This document shows, piece after piece, positions 33,408 through 44,500 of a stretch of DNA of 64,000 nt. The stretch spans positions 27,022,472 through 27,086,471 of the forward strand of contig OY855914.1 of NCBI GenBank assembly GCA_963693305.1, given 5' to 3'. The position numbers and the translations under genes are program-made. Below the pieces are notes generated by a model that was not told the origin of the DNA, ran no database searches, and saw only the letters and a program-made list of their open reading frames with translations. Each line of letters starts with the position of its first letter. Within the stretch, counting starts at the first letter, position 1. The DNA comes from Meandrina meandrites. Its lineage: Eukaryota > Cnidaria > Anthozoa > Scleractinia > Meandrinidae.

Positions 33408-34205
33408 CATGCAACTGTACAAATTGGTCTTGATTTTGTCGACGGCCCAAATAAAGGAATCATGTAAATTGAAGTTCAGTTTGGATCATCCGGATTCTTG
33501 TTTCGTGTTTCTTTTGTGTTATTTGTAACTTTTAAAATCAGAGCATACATGTGAACATTCTTGGGGTGCGAGTTGATGGATGTTAACGGCTTCTTTACAT
33601 GTAACAGCAGTCAGAGTGATCTAACCAGCATATGGGAGAAGCAGACAAGAAGAAAGCAGATCATCAGCTTAGCGATACATTCTTAGGTCTTCCTAATTAG
33701 TACAACAAATACTCAAAACTTGATTAAAAATCTGGTGAAGTGAGAACGTTAATAAAGTTGCCTATCACGGTCAATTGGGCTGCAGAGCTGACATCTGCAC
33801 TGTTTCCACGAGGTGATTATAGGCGATAGCCAATGCTTGCCTGCAGCAGGTTTCAAACCACGCCAACATTTTACCCGGGTGTCTAAACAATTACTGGTAG
33901 ATATTTTGATATTTCTTCATCTGGCCCAAGCTAATCCAGAATAAGGGCAAAAAGCTCAAGCGATAGGAAAAACAGAGGGACTGTCAGGCCAGTTTCCGTG
34001 ACTTGTGGAGATATTTTTCCTTTGGAATTTTCTTCGCAATTGTGCGAGAATACAAACATTAGGGACGTATTGCCACTTGTAATCTACACAACACAAGTAT
34101 AGTAGGTGAATTTGAACTGATTGGGTACCTCCACTACTGACAGCGAAACGAAGTGTAACTGACTCAGGAATATCATTACTAAAGTATTTTGATTGTGTCT
34201 TACAG

Positions 34206-36102
34206 GGTGCGATATCTGTAACGAAAAACACGATGGAGAATGCCCAATGCAAGGACCTTTGCATTCACTTAGAAAGCTAGTCAGCGCCGGCCAGTCCCAT
34301 AGTCCTTTAGAGAACGGTTCCATTCTTAAATTCCCAGATGAGGTCTGCCTGTGCACATCCAGCATTCCTTGCGTCGGTTACGGCGTATGCGCCAGGAAGA
34401 GAATTCCTGCAGGAACCTGGATCGGGCCTTACGAAGGAAAACTTGTACGACCAGAGGACATCAAAGTTGAAACAGAAACAGAGTATATGTGGGAGGTAGG
34501 AACATTTTAATATCTGCAGCATACCTGCTGAAGTAAAATACTAATCTTCTGTCTCCTAAAAAATATAACTTTGACATCCTCGCCATCGAAGAACTAAATA
34601 AAAAATCGTCAAGTCGACGAATTAGCAAATTGTCGCTATTAGCAGTTGAAAGGAATACATGGCAACTAAGTCAAGAAAATGAATTAATTTCTTTTTTCTC
34701 TTCCGAACACAGGTCTTTCATGATGGCCAAGTCAGCCATTATCTAGATGGCAGAGATGAAGCTAATTCCAGCTGGATGCGGTTCGTTCGCTGCGCAAGAC
34801 ACAAGAAAGAACAAAACATGGTAGTGTTTCAGTATCATGGATGTGTTTACTACAGGACCATACGGGAAATCCTTCCTGGACAGGAATTGCTTGTCTGGTA
34901 CGATACCAGGTATTCACAATTTATGGGGGTACCAGTGGCGCTTAGCGACTCAGGCAGTAGAGGTAGGTTTTTGTTATTGTAACTTGAACCGAAAAAAAAA
35001 TGGTACTTATATAGGTTTAAGCCCGCTTCCCCTTTCCCTCCACAGCCCCACTGCACTTGTGCTGTCATAAAAACTTGAATACCTCGTGCATCATTAAGGT
35101 AATGTCTGCGTCGAGCCAGATGCCCCATGCCGCCTGCGCTTATCCCGGATCCCGCGCTTATCCCCTGGATGGGATGCTAGGCCATTGCAGTGTTACCCCC
35201 AGCATTAAATTCGCCGGTACCTGTGAGAGTAAAGCGTCTTGGCCAAGAACACAACACAATGACCCCGGCTAGGGCTCGAACCCGGACCGTTCGATCCGGA
35301 GTACAGCGCGCCAACCATGAGGCCACCGCGCCTCCTTGTGCACCATTAAGCACTGTGTAAAAGGTTTCGTTAGTCTTATACAGTAACAAAGAAATAATAA
35401 AATTAAGATACGGTTAAGCCGCTTAACCAAAACCAGTGGTTGACCCTAATCTTGATATATACACAGCACAACATAGAAACTAATTCCTGACTTCCAACAA
35501 CAGGTGTACACCCGCCTCGGGATCTTGTTGCCCAAGAACGATCTCGTGCTAGAGCCGACAGAAACGACACAAGTGAACCTGCGGCTAGGAGACTTACAGA
35601 GCATGCGCCAGCTCAGAGGGGCCGGCCTCCTTTGAGGAGGAATGAGCCAACTGAAACAAGCAAGTCCGAGCAAGACCACGTGATGCTGACGGAAGATAGA
35701 AGAACGACCTCGTATCGAGGGAGAGGTTTCGGATACAAACAGCAAACGCGAGCGTCCGCGCGCTTTGATCCAGCAGATGATTTCACTTGGAGATGTAATC
35801 AGTGTTTTAAAGCCTTCACAAACCGAGAACAACTTGAAGTACATCACTGCAATGGAATGACCGGCGGAAAGAACTTGACTTGTTCTCACTGTAGCCAATC
35901 ATTTTCACATCCCATGGAGTACCGCACTCACATGGAAACGCACGTCAATGAAAGGCCTTTTAGATGTGGTTACTGCGCAAGCGCGTTCGCGAGCGCCGCT
36001 TTGTTGAACCAGCACGTGCGAGTGCATATGACTGAAGGGAGTCTGGGACCAATGAAGCCAACGCCCAGACACGATAGAGCGAGTCAAGAGTTTCATTTCT
36101 GA
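34206..36102 (+). CDS. PRDM-family PR/SET zinc-finger gene, copy 2, lacking exon 1
   Basis: Three exons match copy 1 exons 2-4 in size and phase: 34206-34495 (290 bp), 34713-34962 (250 bp) and 35504-36102 (599 bp). The frame is intact through the PR/SET domain and the three zinc fingers, and the three active-site tyrosines are kept. No exon 1 exists in unit B, because the duplication began inside intron 1. Exon 2 opens with GG, needing a preceding T from an upstream exon, exactly as copy 1 exon 1 supplies. In the zinc knuckle the histidine is replaced by glutamine (CPMQGP against CPMHGP), so a zinc ligand is lost. It may be a 5'-truncated pseudogene, or be spliced to the exon at 15,625; near-perfect coding conservation argues for youth or some constraint. 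Confidence 0.75.
35120..35335 (-). mobile_element. tRNA-derived SINE in PRDM copy 2 intron 3
   Basis: The duplicated counterpart of the SINE at 19,707. It ends in the complement of the tRNA-like head (GGAGGCGCGGTGGCCTCATG on the minus strand) and is shortened by two internal deletions, one near 35,155 and one near 35,220. Shared position shows the insertion is older than the duplication. Confidence 0.72.
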
Positions 36103-37443
36103 GAAACTTATTGAATTTATAAAGTGGAAAATGCCATAACCTTTTACCAAAAGGGGTGGTTTGATCTTATTCTTAACCGTTTTAATGGGATCGATGAAGA
36201 GGTCTTGTTGAAGCCAAGTAACTAAATTGATATTCGCATCACAGTCGTTCTTTTAAAACTGACTAGTGCAATCTCGAGGTAACGAAAATACTTCTCCCCG
36301 CGCGGTGCCCAGAACTGTATTCGTTCTATCCTTTTCTCTCTGTATAAAGTGACTCTTTTGTTGTACTCATTTGTATTCAAGCTTTTTCATGAACAAAAAT
36401 TGTCCTTCGCGACAGACTTGCAGAGCATGTCAGTTACAGGGATGCAATCGCTGTAGTTTGACAAAACGCTTTGTTTGCTTGTATCGGTTAATTAAAATTG
36501 CAGTAAATTGTTACGTCAAGACCTATAATTTTGTGATGTTTTAGCAAATATTTGTTATCTCCGTGATTTTAATTGAGGTATCTCCTATCCAAGGTCTAAA
36601 TTTTTTGTTATTCCGGGGTTGCACTACACATGCGTTAAATAATTTCACTAATGAGACATAACTTATTATAGCTAAGATTGGCATGAAGTCACATTTGAAC
36701 TGTAGATAGATATATATGATCCTCGCAGTGAAATTGCAATTTCTTAAGAAGACTGAAAAAATCAGGGCTTCAACAGGCACCAATAATGCGGAGGTCACGG
36801 ATCCCGTTGAAGCCCTGAATTTTTTCAGTCTTCTTTCTTTGCAATTTCTTTAATTGCAATGTCACTGCGGAGGATCGTTTCTTTATTTTAGCTAAGATTA
36901 CCACAAATTTGTTTAATTGTCGCGAGAAGGCAGGTTATCCAATTAAAAATAAGTAGTCTGAAAGAGGGAATTCAAGGAAAACAGTTATAACCTTCTCCAG
37001 TGTCTTTTCAGGCGTGTAAATCAAAGATGGCTGCCAACCTTGTGTGACCTGGTATTGGCCGCCATCTTGGTTTTGTATTTCCGACAAGACACATGCAAGG
37101 GGCAAATATAAAATAAATGAACGTATTGCAAACAATAGCAATAGCTACAATACAGACCTTTAAAGTCTGCTAAAAATACTTTTATTTTCTAGAAAAATAC
37201 ATCGTCTCAAAAATTACATGCTTCTCAAAACATTAGCACGTAAAATATTTCACAGTTCAACGCGATAAATAATTCTAGTGAGCATTGCTGCATTAGCTGT
37301 TCATGTTTTCAAATCAAGTACTGGAATCATTTGCTAACTCTCGCATTGCTCGCTTAAAATTTAGTGTATGGTTGCCGTTGTAACATACTTTTTAAATAAA
37401 ATTACCAAATACATATTCCTAATTAACACTCAGCTATTCTACA

Positions 37444-37931
37444 TTAGTAGAATTCTACCAGTACACTAATGCAAATGCTGCAATGTGATTGGCTGAGCTA
37501 TTGCACACTATCAGCCATTAGTGTGCAGTTGCCGAAGGTCGTCCACAAAATGCGACGTTTTTATCGTTTTTCCGAAGTTTTGGAAGGAAGTTTAAATGTA
37601 AATGGATAATAAAATTCCCGAGAAGACTAAAAGAAGGACATTAGCGGTTTCTTGACTTTAAAAGCTTGAAATTATTGAAAAACGGGTGCACGCGCGTAAA
37701 CAATTGCAAATTTACCAAGGACAATTCAATGCGTGCGATTTTGTTAAAACGTTAAGTTCGATAATGCGTAGGAAAATAATTAGAAACCATTATTTGCGTT
37801 TATTTCAGTCAGAATTCTACTAAAACAATTAGATTATTCGCTCTCAATTTCTATGAGGTAATAGTTGATTCGGCCTGCGGCCTCATCAACTATCACCTCA
37901 TAGAAATCTCGAGCTCATAATCTAATTGTTA
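37444..37931. mobile_element. Foldback (MITE-like) element, copy 1
   Basis: This 490-bp insertion lies between PRDM copy 2 and NCF2 copy 2. In unit A the same place reads ctattctacaatagagtcc without it, giving a clear empty site. The right end is a long hairpin: arms taatctaat..., then tttctatgaggtratagttg and its complement around cctgcgg (about 37,830-37,930). The left end has a second palindrome (cactaatg...cattagtg). An almost identical copy sits at 63,229-63,711. No coding capacity. Confidence 0.88.
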
Positions 37932-38522
37932 AATAGAGTCCATATTAGGACATTACAATGCGTCTGCCCTACAGGCTAAATATCTGTCCAAGGAATCTAC
38001 AACTTACATTTACATGAATTTTGTCCTTTAGGACGGTCGATTTTGTTTTAAATGGAATTTAATCCAATACTAGCGATTTGGTACTATTTAATACCAAATA
38101 AAGCGTTTTATCTATCGAAAATGTTTCAGTCTAGGTTTAAAATGATATTGCTATGATAAAGTTTATTAGAAACAGAAGAAATATCCGGAAGTGTTGGAGC
38201 TAATGGGTAGTCCCCCCTCCCACCCCACCCTGTTCTTATAGTTTTTTGCTGGGTTAAGAATCATCACAATCGGTTTCTTTTTAACCGTTTAGGTCCCAAC
38301 AGTGACCAATATCAACTTTCTCTCCACAATATCAATACTCAATTAAGAGAAACGGTTTTGAGAATTAATAAAATCACCACCAAAGGTAAATTGCTTAGAT
38401 CTGTTAACAATTTCTCCCAACTAATACGATGGAGATCAGTCCGATGAAATTGCATGCGGATGTTGGGACTTAAAGGGTTAATTGAGAACCATCAACATTC
38501 AAACGATTTTGTCAAAAAGTAT

Positions 38523-41500
38523 TTACTCGGATTGATTTTCGTAGCAATAAACTATTGGTTTGTCGCCCGATCCTAAGCGGAGGATTTCTTCAAGATCTCG
38601 ATCTTGAAGAGCTTTGAGTTGGTCGTTTTTCATGCACCTGAGGAAAAAAAAGGAAAAAAGAAACACTGTTTAGTTTGTATGAAATGAAAATTGGTAGCTT
38701 GAACAGCACAACGTGAAAGTACGCTTTTTTATAAGAACGTTGAAGCTAAGATTTACCAAAAATTTTAAGAACATGCCAAGAACATACTCCAGGATGAGAG
38801 TCGGAGAACGTCTTTATTTTGCCCAGTTGTTTTAATTTCTTGTTAAATGAGCAGTATAAACAAAAGCAAAACATTGGTCTAACCGTACAATTAACTCGAT
38901 GCTTAAAAGAAAATACCTTAACATTAATAATATTGTTTTCTTAGTGCATGATACACTATGTAGACCATGTCAGTTTGTAGTCCAACTTAGACTTACAACA
39001 TGTAACTTAAGAACGTCTTTAGAACGTTTTCAGCAGGTACAAGTATCATCTCACCATAATGCAAATGAATCCTCAGATAGTTTAAACGTATTAGCCGCGG
39101 CACGCAGAAGGTCCTGGGTCGAGGCCGCTTCGTCCACTTTAACAGATCGCGTAAGGACCAATTGAACCGTGACACTGACTTCACCTGTTTTATCAAATTG
39201 GGCTGGCGAGGATACCCTCCGTCGTGGAAGGGGACTTTTTTTAGGAGCAGGAGGGAGAGGCTTGGAGGGGGGTTTCATTTCAAAACTGGAAGACATCGGC
39301 ATTACGGGAGCGCTAACTCTTTTACGAGGCAGTGGCGATCGATCTGCCCCAGGTCTCGGCGAAGGAGCAACCCTTAATGGAGACGAGGGCCGAGGTGAAG
39401 GCGGAGGTCGTCGTGGACTGCTCGGCCGTTCGGGGAGGCCTGGAAGCGGCTTTTTCGGCGGCTCTATCGGTTTGGAGACTTTCTTTAACGAACGGCGAGT
39501 CTCCTTCTTCTGTAAGTCAGTTAATAGAGCATGTCTTCCTGACGCCTGAAAAAAGACAAAGCAAACTTTGAACCAAATGTGTGAAGAGCCATAGATTATA
39601 AACAACTGAGTTCGATATATGCCAACTGGATTACATCTTATTATAACAAATTTGACAAATTTCACTGCCTATCTGTTTACCAGGAAAAATAAATAAAATT
39701 TAGTTTCGACTGCAATACAAAGTCATGAGCAAGAAATTTCCACCTTACCATGCTGACTGAGATACAGTTATTTCAAACAATTAACGTACGCATGAAGTTT
39801 ACAAGCTTACGCAACGACACTGAATGGTAGTCTGGCTACTCGCTGGAAGTTTTTAAATCGGTCAAGAAGAAATCTACAAGTTGGTATTTTTTGCGCGTGA
39901 GGCAGCTAAGTGTTCTTCCTCGCATATTTCCTTTTTTTTGTTGTTGCTTTTATTTCACTACTGCATGGTTTTTAGGTTAGAAAATTCTTCAAACATTCAG
40001 TGTGGCTAAAAGTACCCTGTTCCCACGTCTGCATGAGAAGAAAGAAAAAAGGTACAAAATCAAGTTTGCCATGGCTTTATTTTCATTAATAGTATAGACC
40101 ACTCAAGTAAATAGCGCCCCCCGCGCGCGCTGATTGGTTAATTCGGAGGTGATTAGCGAAGTACAATTCACCTCCGAGCAGCCGAAAAGAAACAAAATGG
40201 CTTCGCGCGTCGCTTTGGGTGCCGAAAGTAATGTTTTGGTCCGCTAGTTATTCAGCTTGTGTGGTATACCAAAACAATAATTTCTTATTTATTTTCTCCA
40301 ATTATTTAACTCGCCGCTTCGCGGCTCGGTACACATCTACTACTATTCACCTCCACGTCGGTGAATAATTGTTAATTATTATTCAATCAAAATATTCCTC
40401 CGTTTCTGATTGGCTTTTAATCCTCGGCTAATTCCAGCTAACCCGCTAGCATCGACCAAATTTGTAAGACGTTTCAGTTATTGCACGATTGACGTAATAA
40501 TTATTGCATGATTGACGTCAATCATCCAATAATAGACCAAATTTGTAAGACGTTTCAATTATTGTACGATTGACGTAATAATTATTAGATGATTGACGTC
40601 AATCGTCCAATAATAGAAAATTTATTGGACGATTGACGTCACGGCTTTTATGTCGAACAACTAGAAAGCGCGAAAATGGCCGCAAGGTTCAAAATCTATC
40701 AACAGCGGAGGAATTGGCCACCGTTTTGCGAAAATTCTACGTCGAAGTGAGAACCCATTTACAGTCGTTTCAAGCGAAGCGTGTCCCCCTAGAGTACATT
40801 GATGAATTGATTATTCGAAATTTGAATAACCTTGTCAATTCCAAGACTTCATTCATCTTATTACAAATGGAGGCGCCGATCAATGTTCGAATCAGAATTT
40901 GGTTTCTGATCACAGCCGCCCAATTTGAATTGAAGAGAAGGCGAGAAATTGAATTTGTCTTACCATCTGTTGCATCTAATAAGGGTGAACACGTGCGTAC
41001 TGAAAAAAAAAAAAACATGTTCAAGTTTGAAGGGGTCTCAGACAACGTATTGCAAGAGCGGTCACGAAAGTGAACTGCCGATAAATAAATTTTATGCCTC
41101 CAGAAATTTGGTGAAATTAAACTTTTTAAAATGCAAAGCCATTTTTAAGATTTTCGTGGAACTTTAACTTCAATTTAAAGTGTTCTGTGTTTGTAAACCG
41201 CATGGAACTGGACGGTTTGCAGATCTTTACGGAAAATTTATTTTTTTACCAGATCAACTACATGATTGCTCGTGCGAAACGTCTGACACCCCAACTTTGA
41301 AGTTTGATGACGAATCATGCAACGTTTGAAAGCCAATTTGAACGTGTCTTTTTTAAAATGATTCAATTTCTCATCTTCCCTTTAATTCAAATCGGGCAGC
41401 TGTGTTCAGAAACCAAATTCTGATTCGAACATCGATCAGCGTTTCTATTTCTAACAAGATAAATGCATTCTTGAAGTTGACTAGCGGATTCGAATTCCGA

Positions 41501-44500
41501 ATAATCAATTCATTAATGTACTCTAGGAGGTACGCTTCGCTTGGCATGACTGTAAATGCACTTTGTGTTTTTAGAGCTCTGGAAATATTTAGAATGAACA
41601 ATAAAACAATTACTGAATTCGGCTTTCATATGATATGAAGAATTGCGTAGATCTCTTAAGGTGTTATCCGCCTCGGCCTTCGGCTTCGGCGATGAAACCC
41701 TCCTCGATCTGCGTAATTTTCATTTCATACTTAGACTCATCCAATAATTGCTAAGTATCCAGCGCGTACCGCCCTCTTCTTCTACCCAGAATAAGTTTTG
41801 GTCTTGTCGCGTAAGCTTGAGGCTTTAATCCGACAGCGTTAATTGTTTGAAATAGCTGTATACCATGCTGTAAGCTGTCTATCCAATGAAGACAGTATAT
41901 TTTCGAGCTATCTGTAAAAGAACGCCGCAAACAGCGGCGGAAAAAGACATTGGGTTATCAAGACGGGTTATCAAGACGTGGGTTATTAAACCAAACGATG
42001 TTCAGTGGTTTCCGGTTTCATGATTGGCAGTGTACTTACCACTTTTGCTGCCTGCGGTAAGTGCTGCTCAGGAATCTGTTCATCTTCCGCAGCTTTGGGG
42101 GAAGTTGGGGAAGTTGGTGAAGTTGGCTGTTGCTGAAAAGGGATAAAAATGGCGAATTACATACAATTAATGAACACTTTAACAGCTGACTAAAAGTGGA
42201 AATCAGAAAAACAGTTTTTAAGCAACAGCAATAAAAATCTTGAAGAAAACTTACAGAAGAACGTTTGCGTCCATCAGGAAACTTGGTAAGTTCATTTGCA
42301 GCTACAACCTGAAAAATAAAAAGGGATTGTCACTCGCAGTTTGACCTGAGTTCACTCTTTCATAACAATAACTATCACAAATTCGAATATGCGGAATTTG
42401 GAGGCGATAATATTGAGAATTACAGCTCATTCAATGATACAATTAAAAAACCAATGTAGGCTGGGTGCCTTGTACCCCACTAGTCTGTATACGAGCCTAG
42501 GGGCCCATCAGGCTGGAGCTTATCCCGGTTTCCGTAGCGTGAAGCGACTAGGGGTATTGCTACTCCCCCCTGGATGGGACGCTAGTCCATCGCAGGGTTA
42601 CCCCCAGCAATAAATTCGCCGGTACCCATTTATACACCTGGGTGGAGAGAGGCACTATGAGAGTAAAGTATCTTGCCCAAGAACACAAACGGCAGTGCCC
42701 CAGCCAGGGCTCAAACCCGGACAGCCCGATCCGGAGTCCAGCGCACTAACCATTAGGCCACCGCGCCTCCCACTGTACCCCACTAAGGGGCTGTTAAAAC
42801 AGGCCACTTCAGTGAAAACAGATCGGCCAACTCAGTAGGATGGGGGAAGGGGTATTTTCTTGGTTGAATATTAAAGAGGATACTGCTCCAAGGTTTTGAG
42901 TATTGTTTATAAAAGAGCAGTTGTTATTCTCTTCAATGAGACAAGCGTCATGCAAATGAACTCTTTCTCTTACCTGGGATTGTCCTAAGAAATCACGCTT
43001 TTCATTGATAGCATCAAAAAGACGCTTCTGCGGTTGAAACACAGCATGTGATGGAAGATTCAGCGGCTCTACATTTTGTCCAGACTGAAAGGATAAAAAG
43101 TACTTACAGTCAGTCAGTCAGTCAGTCAGATATCTAGATCAGCAGAGTCCGAGTCAACAGGTCATTCAGTGAGTCCACCCATCTGCCAGTCAATCAGAAT
43201 GACTGACTGTCTGTCAGTCTGTCTGTCTGACTGACTATCAATCAATCAATTGGTCAGTCAGACAGGCATGCAATGAGTTGGTCAGTCACTCAGCCAGTCA
43301 GGCAGATGGAAATCTGGACCAAAAAACAGAGTATGGGTCAGTCAGTCAGAATGTCTGTCTGTCTGTCTGACTATCAGTCAGTCAGTCAGTTTTCATTTTG
43401 CTTATTCAGTCAAACAGAGGCAGTTAGTCTAAGTCACTCAATTATAATGACTGTCTGTCCATTTGACTGTCAATCTGCCAGACAGTAAGACAGTCAATCA
43501 GTAAGTCAGTCAGTCTGACAGCTAGAGTTCATTTTTTACCGCTGTGGTTTAACACAATCACGCACATGTACGTATATCAGTTGCTAGTGTAGGTTCCAGT
43601 GCTGATATAATGGAATTTAATAAAGCTACTGGGTTACAATCTTTTCCCCAAATTCCCCTTCTAAATAAAATTACAAGTTCTGTATCACACACATGCACAA
43701 GGATCGTGTCCTTTAGCATGTATCACCTGCCAACAGAGCAAGAGATCTTCAATAATGCTGTGCCGTGGCTCCACCTTGGATTGCAGTGACATTAAGAAAT
43801 CATTTCTGGCCTCTTGGGCATCGCCCAACCTTGAATGTGCAATGGCTCTGTTGGTCAGAATCTAGTTTGAATGAAAAACATAATAAAACAAAGTAAATAT
43901 ATAATGAAATATGTATTATATGAAAACTAAAAACTTAAAACTATCATTAACAAAAAAAAAAAGGAAAAATGACCAATTGCCTCTGAAAAATAAATTTCTT
44001 ACCTCACACATGTAAAGTTTGGACTTCAAGCCCAGCTGTTGATAATTGATCAATTTATTTCCTCGCAGATAGAAATTAGCGTCGTTAAAGTTCTTCAGTG
44101 CTTTTTCATTCCTGCGGAAAGAAAGAAAAAACTTTTGAGTCAAACTAGCACAATCATGTCAACAAACTGACAGATAAGCAATGAAATGGGAAGTAGATGT
44201 GCAGTCATTTTTTCTATGTAAACCTGGACATCATTTTGATTTTAACTATAATTAAATAAGCTACAAATTATTAATGTATTGTAAGAAAAACACTTCAAGC
44301 AAAAATTTCAAACTTTCATTAATCAACTTTCCCGTTTGATGCTATGAATAGGCTTTTTTTAAAAATAAGAAAAAAACTTATAAATACAAAATATATATAA
44401 TGAATTAACTAATAGTTACCTATTCAAAGCTAAATTGACATTCCCTAGCATGAAATGGGCAACGGCCAACATTTTGTCTTTTTCTACCGACTCCTCAAAT

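Noticed and set aside
39169..39549. 126-codon plus-strand frame opposite NCF2 exon 8
   Set aside because: Antisense of the proline-rich exon, giving a Gly-rich translation; the coding frame on the other strand has splice and family support.
40633..41073. 146-codon frame resembling a tyrosine-recombinase N-terminus
   Set aside because: The resemblance rests on one short stretch and the frame spans an inverted-repeat element; not strong enough to call a transposase gene.
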